A DNA stretch of 64,000 nucleotides from NCBI GenBank assembly GCA_943846715.1, contig OX044356.1, forward strand, positions 124,001-188,000, given 5' to 3'. Of this stretch, positions 42,288 through 50,419 are shown one piece after another. The stretch comes from TMED14 sp002378565. GTDB lineage: Bacteria > Bacteroidota > Bacteroidia > Flavobacteriales > Schleiferiaceae. A model generated the notes under the pieces. It was not told the DNA's origin, searched no databases, and worked only from the letters and a program-made list of their open reading frames with translations. Positions within the stretch are counted from its first letter, which is position 1. Every line of letters begins with the position of its first letter. The position numbers and the translations under genes are program-made.

Positions 42288-44966
42288 ATGAGAAAAGGTT
42301 GTAAACAGATCATTCGCCCCTTTTTGGCTATGACAATCTTGGTGGGCATGTCCTTGTCATTGCAGGGGCAGACCTGTTTTGTGAATCTCAATGCATCAGC
42401 CACCGCAATGTGCCCGGGTGATTCCATTCAGCTCATTGCCTCAGCAAGCACAGGAACGATCTTGACTTGGTCGCACAATGGGATTCCCATCCCCAGTGTG
42501 GGTTCTACCATGTGGGTCAAGCAGGGAGGTAGTTACATTGTCAATGCGTCGGATGGGGCTAGTTGCTCTGCCTTTGCGGGCATTGCCATCAATGTGGTTC
42601 CTCTGCCACCAATTGCCTACAGCATCACCGGGTCTGGTGTCAGTGATTCAACGGATGCTAATGGCAACATCACCTATTACAAATGCAATGGCAATGGGCA
42701 GTTCAAGTATGACATCACGACATCAGCTTCTGATTACAGCTCCTGGTTCATTGATTACGGCGATGGATTTACCACGGGTTCTGTGGGTTCCTTCATCAAT
42801 GTAATCAACCATTTCTATGCCAATGGCTGGTACCAAGCGACCATCACCTTGACCAACTCATTGGGATGTGACACGTCGCTGGTCTTCTACATCCATCAGG
42901 CAAATACGCCTCAGGTTTCCTTGACACCGATTGGTAGTTTGGCTCGATGCCGTTCGTCATCTGGTGTGGACACTGTGTGGTATAGCGTGGGCAATTTTTC
43001 AAGCAATGCTGACAGCACGACCTACGAGCTGAGCTTCAACAATGGGTCAGCAAATACCATCTACAATCATCCGCCGCCTAGCATGGTTTACGCCATCATG
43101 GATACGGGGACTTGCGCCTTGTCGAGCAATGCCTTGGTGGGGGTGATGACGGCCACCGGCCAGTTTTGTGGAAGCGACAGCGACATTGCAGATGATGTGC
43201 TATTGACAGACAAGTCCACAGCAATCATTGATGGCCTCAGTGTCTTTTGCCTGGCTGCCACAACACAGTATGCAGACAGCTCAGTATTTGCGAACACTGC
43301 TCAGCTAGTCAATGGCAGCGTTTCATGCGCTGGATCGCCCAAGCGGGTATGGACGTTGAGCCCCAATACTTTTATCCTTAGCTCTGGCCTGTTGGGCAAT
43401 TTTTCTAGCAACACGTCAGACCCTAGCACATGGACCAGCGGCAGTCAAGCATTGGATGTGCAATTCACCCAAGCGGGAACCTACACCTTGATTCTCTACC
43501 AGGGCCTTGAGCTTGGGGGTACCACTTGTGGCATCACCAGCGACACCTTGTCCATTGTGGTGTACCCTGTGCAGTTTGACAGCTTGCAAAGCTTTGGTTG
43601 TGACTCCACGTTTGCCAATGGACAATGGTATTACCAGTCAACAAGCCTCACTGACAGTGCCACCAGTTCAACAGGCTGTGACAGCATCACCTTTCATGAG
43701 ATTGTGGTTTACCCCTCCTTTATTGACAGCATAAGCAACACCTCCTGTGGTCCGACGACATGGCAGGGCCAGAACCTTTTGACCTCAGGCATGTACCACG
43801 ACTCCTTGACCAGTGTCAACGGTTGCGACTCGGTTTTGTTCATGGCTTTCAACCGCCTATACACCAGTGGGGATACGGTCACCCTTAGCGGCTGTGATTC
43901 GCTGATTTACCAGAGCCACACCTTCACCTCAAGTGGTCAGACCTGGGACTCCTTGACGGCAGTCAATGGCTGCGATTCATTGGTGTTGTTTGATGTGAGC
44001 ATTGTGAGCAGTTACCAGCTTACCCAGCAAATCAGTGATTGCCAGTCATACAGCATCAACGGGAATACGTACACCACAAGCGGCACATTCATCGACAGCT
44101 TGCTAAGCGCAGCCGGTTGTGATTCGATTGTCACGACTCTATTGACCATTCACGGGAGCACGGTGGATTCTACATGGGTTACAGCTTGTGATCAATACAT
44201 CTTCCATGGCAGTATCTTGACTTCAACGGGGTTTTACAGTCAAATGTTGCAATCGGTCAATGGTTGTGATAGCAACCAGTTTTTAAGCTTGACCATTAAC
44301 AATTCTGACAGCACCTGGCAGACATTGAGTGGATGCTACATGGTGAGTTATCAAGGAATAGATCATTTTTCATCTACAAACATCAGTCTATGGCTTACCA
44401 ATGCAAGGGGATGTGATTCAACCCACCACGTCATCATTGATGTGATGCCGGGACCGCAGCTTCTGCCTTTTTCTCCTGTTGAGCTTTGCTTGTCGGATCC
44501 AATCCACACACTTTCTGGCGCCAGCCCACTGGGCGGCTCCTATTTTGGCCCCTTTGTGGTCAACGGACAGTTCCACACGCCATCAGCAGCGATAGGCAGC
44601 CATGCCATAGGCTATGTGTACACCAGCTCGTCAGGATGCGTGGACACAGTGTTTTCATGGGTTGATGTGATTGGCTATTGCGAGCCACAGGTGTATGTCC
44701 CCAATGCTTTCACGCCAAATGGGGATGTGGTCAATGACTTTTTCAAGGTGTATGCTCAAGGGGTGGATAGCTTCCATGTCACCATCTATTCGAGGTGGGG
44801 TAATGTGCTCTATGAATCGGATAGCCCAGGATTCAGGTGGGATGGCAGATCCAATGGTCAAATGATGCCTATTGGCGCCTACACCTACCGGATCAATTAC
44901 AGCTACACCAAGCACGGACTCACGCTCAATGAGGAGTTGGTTGGGGTGTTGCAGCTTTTACAATAA
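42288..44966 (+). CDS. Large cysteine-repeat surface protein with T9SS type-B C-terminal domain
   Basis: This 892-residue exported protein has a signal peptide (about residues 1-29, ending LSLQGQT). An Ig/PKD-like region follows (WFIDYGDGFTTGSVGS, about 145-205), then a non-repetitive middle part. From about residue 430 to 720 there are six or so repeats of about 45-50 residues, each closing with a GCDS motif and opening with a second Cys (for example SCGPTTWQGQNLLTSGMYHD then NGCDSVLF). The repeats are probably disulfide-linked beta modules. The last 95 residues (VYVPNAFTPNGDVVNDFF...WGNVLYES...WDGRSNGQ) are a type-B T9SS sorting domain. An adhesive or structural surface role is likely. The ATG at 42288 is preferred to an in-frame GTG at 42264 because the latter sits in the inverted repeat. 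Confidence 0.87.
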   Translation: MRKGCKQIIRPFLAMTILVGMSLSLQGQTCFVNLNASATAMCPGDSIQLIASASTGTILTWSHNGIPIPSVGSTMWVKQGGSYIVNASDGASCSAFAGIAINVVPLPPIAYSITGSGVSDSTDANGNITYYKCNGNGQFKYDITTSASDYSSWFIDYGDGFTTGSVGSFINVINHFYANGWYQATITLTNSLGCDTSLVFYIHQANTPQVSLTPIGSLARCRSSSGVDTVWYSVGNFSSNADSTTYELSFNNGSANTIYNHPPPSMVYAIMDTGTCALSSNALVGVMTATGQFCGSDSDIADDVLLTDKSTAIIDGLSVFCLAATTQYADSSVFANTAQLVNGSVSCAGSPKRVWTLSPNTFILSSGLLGNFSSNTSDPSTWTSGSQALDVQFTQAGTYTLILYQGLELGGTTCGITSDTLSIVVYPVQFDSLQSFGCDSTFANGQWYYQSTSLTDSATSSTGCDSITFHEIVVYPSFIDSISNTSCGPTTWQGQNLLTSGMYHDSLTSVNGCDSVLFMAFNRLYTSGDTVTLSGCDSLIYQSHTFTSSGQTWDSLTAVNGCDSLVLFDVSIVSSYQLTQQISDCQSYSINGNTYTTSGTFIDSLLSAAGCDSIVTTLLTIHGSTVDSTWVTACDQYIFHGSILTSTGFYSQMLQSVNGCDSNQFLSLTINNSDSTWQTLSGCYMVSYQGIDHFSSTNISLWLTNARGCDSTHHVIIDVMPGPQLLPFSPVELCLSDPIHTLSGASPLGGSYFGPFVVNGQFHTPSAAIGSHAIGYVYTSSSGCVDTVFSWVDVIGYCEPQVYVPNAFTPNGDVVNDFFKVYAQGVDSFHVTIYSRWGNVLYESDSPGFRWDGRSNGQMMPIGAYTYRINYSYTKHGLTLNEELVGVLQLLQ

Positions 44967-44994
44967 AAACGGGGCACCTGCAGGGCGCCCCGTT
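44965..44994 (-). terminator. Terminator of the prohibitin-like gene
   Basis: AACGGGGC at 44968-44975 pairs with GCCCCGTT at 44987-44994. Read on the minus strand it is followed by a T-rich run, so it serves the converging minus-strand gene; it may also help stop the plus-strand T9SS gene. Confidence 0.7.
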
Positions 44995-45013
44995 AGTCAA
45001 ACACAAAGTAAGT

Positions 45014-45835
45014 TTACTTGTCGCCTCCCAAGATGATGGGTAGACCAGCATCACCAGCGCCAATGATGACGACCTTGCTGTTCGGTGACTCAGCCAATTC
45101 CCTAGTTGCCTCAATGCCCTTCCATTTCAGGAGGTCTGAATTGATGCCTTTGGATACGATTGTTTGGAAATCGTAGATACCTTTTGCTTCAATGCTCTTA
45201 CGCTCTGCTTCCTTCATCTCTTTTGCAATACGGAACTCATATTCCTGGCTGATTTGTTCTTGCTTGAGCTTGCCTTCAATGGCTGTTTTGATGGTTGCTG
45301 GCAGCATGACTGAACGAATCAGTAAGGCATCAAGGAAGATAAAGTTTGCCTCAAGGTTCGTAGCTGTCATTTCATAAATCTCTTGCTGTATCGCCTCGCG
45401 CTTAGAGCTGTATAGCTCTTCTGGGGTGTACTTACCAATGACTTTTCTTGTAGCTGAACGCACCTCAGGAATGATGATAGTTCTAGCGTAGTTAGGACCA
45501 ACTTGGTTGTGCAAGTAACCCACTTTTTCCAACTTTGGACGGTAACGGGTTGATACATCAATCTTGATTTCCAGTCCATTGCTTGACAAGACTTCCATGG
45601 TTTCCGTGGTTTCTTGCTTCTTTACATTGTAGATGGTGATTTTGTCCCAGGGGGCTTTCACGTGAAATCCCTCATTGTAAATGGTTTCTACATCTTGACC
45701 ACCGCTGAACTGGTGAAAGATGGTTCCCCGCTCACCGTTGCCGATAGTGAAGAACAATGAACTGCTGAGACCTAAAAATATCAGACCGCCGAATACGAGG
45801 GTCAGAAGGGTGATGACTTTACGTGGGTTTTCCAT
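45014..45835 (-). CDS. Prohibitin/SPFH-domain membrane protein
   Basis: This 273-residue protein has an N-terminal membrane anchor (about 8-30) and an SPFH (band 7) domain (GFHVKAPWDKITIYNVKKQE, SSNGLEIKIDVSTRYRP, SATRKVIGKYTPEELYSSKR). A helical coiled-coil tail rich in Glu and Lys follows (KLKQEQISQEYEFRIAKEMKE). Prohibitin-like proteins assemble into large membrane rings that often cage proteases such as FtsH. The promoter TAACTTCG (minus strand, 45840-45847) ends four bases before the ATG. No protease gene is adjacent, so the partner is unknown. Confidence 0.9.
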   Translation of the reverse strand: MENPRKVITLLTLVFGGLIFLGLSSSLFFTIGNGERGTIFHQFSGGQDVETIYNEGFHVKAPWDKITIYNVKKQETTETMEVLSSNGLEIKIDVSTRYRPKLEKVGYLHNQVGPNYARTIIIPEVRSATRKVIGKYTPEELYSSKREAIQQEIYEMTATNLEANFIFLDALLIRSVMLPATIKTAIEGKLKQEQISQEYEFRIAKEMKEAERKSIEAKGIYDFQTIVSKGINSDLLKWKGIEATRELAESPNSKVVIIGAGDAGLPIILGGDK

Positions 45836-45844
45836 GTGCCGAAG

Positions 45845-46369
45845 TTAGTGCAAGTTTAAGCCCCCTTGGTAGGCCTGAATGTTTTCCACCAAGGCATCAG
45901 CTAAGTCGTTGGGCACAGGGAAGGAAAGGATGTAATGCGCAATCCGCCACTGGCCATCACTGCCTTGGATGACCACGCCAGATCCCCGGCATTCTCCCAT
46001 GTGATCGGAATCCAGGACTTCATCGAACCACCCAACGGATCCGTGCATATTGACGTGACGTGTTCGAGGGACAAAGGTCCAGGCAGATTCACCTTGGAAG
46101 AAGCGATGACTCCACTGCGCAAATTCCAAGGTGGTCCAACGTTCACTGGCATCGGTTCCCATGAAGATGGATGCGTCATTGTGCATGCTTGAGAAATAGG
46201 TCATTGAATCTGCATCGCTGGCTGCTTGGTGCCAGTTGTCGACGAGGGCATTGATGCTGGCAGTGATAACCATGTCAACGTCATCGCCGTGGGAGCTAGT
46301 ATTGTCAATGGGTTGGCAGGCGTTGATTGTTATTGCTAGACTGAACAGGATCATCCAAGGAGTTTGCAT
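45845..46369 (-). CDS. NTF2/SnoaL-like lipoprotein
   Basis: This 174-residue protein starts with a lipoprotein-type signal (ILFSLAITINAC, Cys near residue 18). The remainder looks like a cone-shaped NTF2-like domain of the SnoaL_3/DUF4440 kind (WHQAASDADSMTYFSSMHNDASIFMGTDASERW, EVLDSDHMGECRGSGVVIQ, GQWRIAHYILSFPVP). Such domains bind small ligands or stabilise partners, and no catalytic function can be assigned. The ATG at 46369 is chosen; an upstream TTG at 46396 is in frame but unconvincing. It is divergent from the esterase gene. Confidence 0.7.
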   Translation of the reverse strand: MQTPWMILFSLAITINACQPIDNTSSHGDDVDMVITASINALVDNWHQAASDADSMTYFSSMHNDASIFMGTDASERWTTLEFAQWSHRFFQGESAWTFVPRTRHVNMHGSVGWFDEVLDSDHMGECRGSGVVIQGSDGQWRIAHYILSFPVPNDLADALVENIQAYQGGLNLH

Positions 46370-46404
46370 AGTTGTGGGTGTTAGGGTTGTCTTCAATTTT
46401 GACC

Positions 46405-46412
46405 TAAGTTAG
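46405..46412 (+). promoter_or_regulatory. Leaderless-type promoter of the esterase gene
   Basis: TAAGTTAG at 46405-46412 matches TAnnTTTG at seven of eight positions (TA-AG-TTAG) and ends four bases before the ATG at 46417. Confidence 0.4.
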
Positions 46413-46416
46413 CGCC

Positions 46417-47280
46417 ATGAAAAAGATTATGGCACTTGTGTTCATGCTAACCTTGATTCAGTGCACTCGTCAAACATCTGTTGTTCAAGTCATGAGTCAT
46501 GGCGGCATAGAGCGAGAGTACCTCTACCATGCTAAAGAGGACTTGCCAGTCAATGCGCCACTTGTGATGGTTTTGCATGGATTCATGGGCGATGCAAGGG
46601 GTCTGCAGTCCTACACAGGAATGAACCAGATAGCTGATGAGAATGGTTTTGCAGTCGTGTACCCCTCTGGCACCTATACCCCTCAGGGAGATAGTTATTG
46701 GAATGCAAACTTGCTGTATCCGCCCGTGGATGATGTAGGTTTCCTAACCACATTGGTCCAATTCTTACAAGTTAAACACGACCTCAATCCACAAAGAACC
46801 TTTGTATGCGGTATGTCTAACGGCGGATTCATGAGCTATACTTTAGCCTGTCAATCCTCGGAGGTTTTCCGCGCCATGGCATCAGTTACGGGCACCATGT
46901 CAGGAGGAGATTGGGCATCATGCCAGCCCACAAGACCAATCCCTGTGCTTCAGATTACGGGCATCAGTGACAATATCGTGCCGCTCGATGGCAGTCTGGC
47001 CTCTGCTTATGGATTTAGCGGTGCGCCTCACCAAGATAGCATCATGCAGATGTGGGCAAGTCTTAATGGATGTACAACCAGGGACTCTAGTTTCATTCCT
47101 AACTCAACCCACGCCATCACTTTCAAGGGAGCAAGTAATGGCCATGAGGTGTGGCATTACACGATTGAAGACATGGGTCATGAGTGGCCAGGTACTTTGG
47201 TCATCAAGTCGCCTAGAGACTATTACCCCTATGGGACTGTTGCAAGTGAGGTTATTTGGGATTTTTTCAGTCGCTATTGA
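46417..47280 (+). CDS. Exported PHB-depolymerase/feruloyl-esterase-like hydrolase
   Basis: This 287-residue protein has a short secretion signal, possibly lipoprotein (MKKIMALVFMLTLIQC), and an alpha/beta-hydrolase fold. The sequence VLHGFMGDARGLQSYTGMNQIADENGFAVVYPSG and the nucleophile elbow CGMSNGGFMS place it in the esterase family that includes poly-hydroxybutyrate depolymerases and LpqC. DNIVPLDGS supplies the Asp and DMGHEWPG the His. It is probably periplasmic or surface-located and acts on plant or polyester esters; the substrate is not known. The gene ends 42 bases before the second tRNA-Arg. Confidence 0.83.
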   Translation: MKKIMALVFMLTLIQCTRQTSVVQVMSHGGIEREYLYHAKEDLPVNAPLVMVLHGFMGDARGLQSYTGMNQIADENGFAVVYPSGTYTPQGDSYWNANLLYPPVDDVGFLTTLVQFLQVKHDLNPQRTFVCGMSNGGFMSYTLACQSSEVFRAMASVTGTMSGGDWASCQPTRPIPVLQITGISDNIVPLDGSLASAYGFSGAPHQDSIMQMWASLNGCTTRDSSFIPNSTHAITFKGASNGHEVWHYTIEDMGHEWPGTLVIKSPRDYYPYGTVASEVIWDFFSRY

Positions 47281-47322
47281 CCGTTCATCCGTCCGGACTG
47301 ACTTATTTTTGCGCCACAAATT

Positions 47323-47394
47323 GGCCCCGTAGTACAATGGATAGTATATAGGTTTCCGGAACCTGAGATCTAGGTTCGATTCCTAGCGGGGCTA
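47323..47394 (+). tRNA. tRNA-Arg (anticodon CCG)
   Basis: A 72-base cloverleaf is present. Acceptor and T arms are identical to the tRNA at 41853. The D arm is GTAC/GTAT, and the anticodon stem is TAGGT/ACCTG with loop TTCCGGA (anticodon CCG in DNA, reading CGG arginine codons). CCA is not encoded. It shares the bases AATT immediately upstream, and the first bases downstream (CTACTA across the 3' end), with the other copy. Confidence 0.95.
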
Positions 47395-47470
47395 CTACAT
47401 GCAACAACTGTGAGAGCGTTGTCCTTTCATATGCAGGACACCAAAAAGGCAAACTTTCAACGCCATGCCT

Positions 47471-47478
47471 TAAATTAG
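47471..47478 (+). promoter_or_regulatory. Leaderless-type promoter of the sulfotransferase gene
   Basis: TAAATTAG at 47471-47478 matches TAnnTTTG at seven of eight positions and ends four bases before the ATG at 47483. Confidence 0.4.
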
Positions 47479-47482
47479 TTGC

Positions 47483-48475
47483 ATGCCTCAAGCCATCTTG
47501 AACCGATCCCCGATATTTATCCTTGGTTGCCACAAGTCTGGCACCAGCTTGATGCGTTCCTTGTTTGATGGCCATCCGGACTTGAAGGTTATTCCCTTTG
47601 AGAGCCATGTGATGGCATTGATGGGTGAACAAGTGCTTTACGATTACCGCAAGCAGGAGGCAATGCCTCAAGCAGACTTCAAGGCCAATTTGCTTCAACT
47701 GTTAAGGCAGTATGCATCATCCAAGGACCGAACGGCTGATGCCATGCTTAGTGATGACATGGACGTCAGCTCAGCGCAACAATTTATCGCGTCGGCCGAC
47801 CAACCAACCAATGTGAAAGAGGCCCTTCAGTTGATTGTTGACTGTCTGCCACATGTGTTCCCGCAAGGCAGATTCACCCATAAGCCGAGTAGATTGGTTG
47901 AGAAGTCGGTGGAGCATCATGGGTTCATTGACGAGTTACATCGGGCTTTCCCCGATGCACAATTCATTCACTTGATCAGAAACCCTTACGCCAATGTGGT
48001 TGGTTTGAGGAAGTTCAAGGCAAAACTTCAGGGCTATCCACTTTTCTATCGGGTGATGCGTTCGATTCAGTCCAGCATGGATGTTGCCATGGATCAAGGC
48101 AGCAGCATGAACAAAAACCATCATGTGATCCGCCATGAGGACCTTGTTCAGCGCCCTGAGCAAACCATGCAAGCCTTAGCTAAGGCTGTCAATCTTTCTT
48201 GGAATGAGTGCCTGTTAAGTCCATCAGTGATGGCGGAGCCATGGTCTGGTAATAGCAGCCATGGCCAAACAAAAGGCATTGATGCATCCAAGGTTGACGC
48301 GTGGCAGACACAGATTCATGCCTTTGAGTCATGGCAGGTGAACAGAAAGCTAAATCAACAACGAAAGGCGTTCAACTACCCCAGGTTTCAGGCAAGGGGC
48401 TTTACCTTGAGCAAGGTCCAGGGGGAGTCTTGGTCCAGGTTTGTATACAACCGATTGAGGTCGTTGATCGGCTGA
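47483..48475 (+). CDS. PAPS-dependent sulfotransferase-family protein
   Basis: This 330-residue cytoplasmic protein has the 5'-phosphosulfate-binding loop FILGCHKSGTSLMRSLFDGH (about 12-31). A 3'-phosphate-binding segment follows (FIHLIRNPYANVVGLRKFK, about 161-179), and a C-terminal region (VIRHEDLVQRPEQTMQALAKAVN) is typical of sulfotransferase-3-like proteins. It would transfer sulfate from PAPS to a glycan, lipid or protein. PAPS can be made by the cysC and cysD products encoded at the left end of the window. The acceptor cannot be predicted, and no glycosyltransferase cluster is next to it. Confidence 0.82.
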   Translation: MPQAILNRSPIFILGCHKSGTSLMRSLFDGHPDLKVIPFESHVMALMGEQVLYDYRKQEAMPQADFKANLLQLLRQYASSKDRTADAMLSDDMDVSSAQQFIASADQPTNVKEALQLIVDCLPHVFPQGRFTHKPSRLVEKSVEHHGFIDELHRAFPDAQFIHLIRNPYANVVGLRKFKAKLQGYPLFYRVMRSIQSSMDVAMDQGSSMNKNHHVIRHEDLVQRPEQTMQALAKAVNLSWNECLLSPSVMAEPWSGNSSHGQTKGIDASKVDAWQTQIHAFESWQVNRKLNQQRKAFNYPRFQARGFTLSKVQGESWSRFVYNRLRSLIG

Positions 48476-48511
48476 GAAGATCAAGCAAGGGGAGAAGGAA
48501 AGACTGAAGGC

Positions 48512-48874
48512 TCAGTCTTCAGCCTTTTCAAGTGCCTCAATGCGAGACTTACAGTCATTCAGTTCAGATGTCACTTGTTCCAAGGATGCATTAGCGCTAC
48601 GGGCCTTACTTTCTGCATGGCTTGCACGCTGGTTGGCAGCTTGAAGTTCAGTCTTCACTTTTTTCAGATCCTGCTCCATGCTGTACAAGTCTTTTTGGTC
48701 CATGTTTTGTATCCAGAAGCTGTATAGGGCGTAGCATGCGATGGCTGCAATGGCTAGCAAGCGAAATAAATCACCATAGGAATGAAAGGATGGAATGAGT
48801 AGCGTTGCACCATAGCCTAATAGGACAATGGCTCCAGCGCCTAAAATGATGCGTTCAACGATGTTTGATTTCAT
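48512..48874 (-). CDS. Small membrane protein with coiled-coil tail, unknown function
   Basis: This 120-residue protein has two predicted membrane helices (about 10-28 and 35-54) followed by a Gln/Glu/Lys-rich coiled coil (about 60-118, MEQDLKKVKTELQAANQRAS). No known domain is recognisable. A TAATACGC segment (minus strand, 48879-48886) ends four bases before the ATG and may be a weak -7 element. The coding pattern (heptads, clean start) supports a real gene. Confidence 0.65.
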   Translation of the reverse strand: MKSNIVERIILGAGAIVLLGYGATLLIPSFHSYGDLFRLLAIAAIACYALYSFWIQNMDQKDLYSMEQDLKKVKTELQAANQRASHAESKARSANASLEQVTSELNDCKSRIEALEKAED

Positions 48875-48980
48875 GGGTGCGTATTAGGTCTTGAAAGTAT
48901 GAAATTGTTCTTGATATTAGGCCATGGCTTTTTTATGCGACCTTAGGCCCTGAAATTTCAACCCTCGATAAGCTTTCCTT

Positions 48981-50312
48981 ATGAATCAAGTCTTGCGCTG
49001 GTCACTGCTTGTGGCTCTTTCCGGTTTCCTTTTTGGTTTTGATACGGTGGTCATCAGTGGCGCCAATGAGCCAATCAAAGAACTCTGGGGTACGTCCGGA
49101 TGGTTCCACGGAACCTTCATCATGTCAATGGCTTTATGGGGGACGGTCATTGGTGCACTCTTTGGCGGCAGGCCTTCGGATGCCTGGGGCAGGAAAAGAA
49201 CCTTGTGGTGGATCGGCTTGCTCTTTTTCATCTCTGCAGTTGGCTCTGCATTGGCATGGGACCCCTATGCTTTTTCGTTTTTCCGATTCATTGGCGGGCT
49301 TGCCGTGGGCGCTAGCTCAGTGACGGCACCGACCTACATTTCTGAGATTTCTAACGCCAAAAACAGGGGCCGGTTTGTTGCCTTGTATCAGTTCATGCTG
49401 GTATTTGGCATTCTCGTCGCCTACATCAGTAACTACTTGTTGGATGGCATAGGTGGTGACTTAGACTGGCGCTGGATGATGGGTGTGGAGGCGATTCCAG
49501 CCCTTGCTTTCACGATTTGGTTAAGGCAAGTTCCGGAAAGTCCAAGGTGGTTGGCTTTGTTCAAGCAAGACACAAATGAAGCAAAGGCTATCCTCTGTGA
49601 GATTGCTGACACAAAGGATGAAGCAGATGACCTGTTGATTGACATACTAAAGACTGAGAAGCAATCCGGAAAGGGAAGTGTGCTCTTCAGCAAGAAGTAC
49701 AAGAAGCCTTTGATGTTGGCCTTCCTTCTGGCGATGTTTAATCAGTTGTCTGGCATCAACTTCATTCTGTATTACGCCCCTGAGATTCTTGAGAATGCGG
49801 GCTTTGGCGGGTCAGAATCTTTGTTGTCAACGGTTGCAATCGGTGTAACCAACTTGCTGTTCACCATCGTTGGCATGAGTTTGATTGATCTGGCAGGCAG
49901 AAAGCAGTTGATGATTATTGGGTCAATCGGCTATATTCTATCTCTAGCTCTGGTGTCCTATGGCTTTTACACGGGTGCAAGTCCCCTTTTCAATTTAACC
50001 TTCATTCTCACGTTCATTGCGTCTCACGCTATTGGACAAGGCGCGGTGATATGGGTCTTCATTGCTGAGATATTCCCCAACAATGTCAGGGCCAATGGCC
50101 AAGCATGGGGGTCTGGAACGCATTGGGTTTTTGCAGCCTTGATCACCCTGTTTGGCGCAGTGGTCAATGATGCATTCCCTAGCGGATGGGGCATTTTTGC
50201 TTTCTTCTCAGGGTTCATGGTTATTCAACTACTCTTTGTGATTTTCTTGATGCCTGAGACTAAGGGCAGAAGCCTTGAGGATATAGAGAAGGAGATGGTG
50301 GGAGAAGATTGA
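48981..50312 (+). CDS. Sugar-porter-family MFS transporter
   Basis: This 443-residue protein has twelve membrane helices of the sugar porter (XylE/GLUT) family. The marker motifs are FLFGFDTVVISGA in helix 1, DAWGRKRTL in loop 2-3, PESPRWL after helix 6, and PETKGRSLEDIE at the C-terminus. It is probably a proton-coupled or facilitative importer of a hexose or pentose. There are no catabolic genes beside it. It is the last gene with the base composition of the core region; the DNA becomes AT-rich directly downstream. Confidence 0.9.
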   Translation: MNQVLRWSLLVALSGFLFGFDTVVISGANEPIKELWGTSGWFHGTFIMSMALWGTVIGALFGGRPSDAWGRKRTLWWIGLLFFISAVGSALAWDPYAFSFFRFIGGLAVGASSVTAPTYISEISNAKNRGRFVALYQFMLVFGILVAYISNYLLDGIGGDLDWRWMMGVEAIPALAFTIWLRQVPESPRWLALFKQDTNEAKAILCEIADTKDEADDLLIDILKTEKQSGKGSVLFSKKYKKPLMLAFLLAMFNQLSGINFILYYAPEILENAGFGGSESLLSTVAIGVTNLLFTIVGMSLIDLAGRKQLMIIGSIGYILSLALVSYGFYTGASPLFNLTFILTFIASHAIGQGAVIWVFIAEIFPNNVRANGQAWGSGTHWVFAALITLFGAVVNDAFPSGWGIFAFFSGFMVIQLLFVIFLMPETKGRSLEDIEKEMVGED

Positions 50313-50419
50313 TTAATGAATTTTTGGTATCCCAGGAATTGAGCAACCGTTATTGTATTAGAACCTTGAATGCATGAAGTTTATGCCTTCTAATTTGTTG
50401 ACTAACTAAGATTTATGCA

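Noticed and set aside
47303..47698. 131-codon minus-strand frame over the tRNA-Arg(CCG) region
   Set aside because: Its C-terminal part is the complement of the tRNA gene and its N-terminal part is antisense to the sulfotransferase. It has no recognisable domain.
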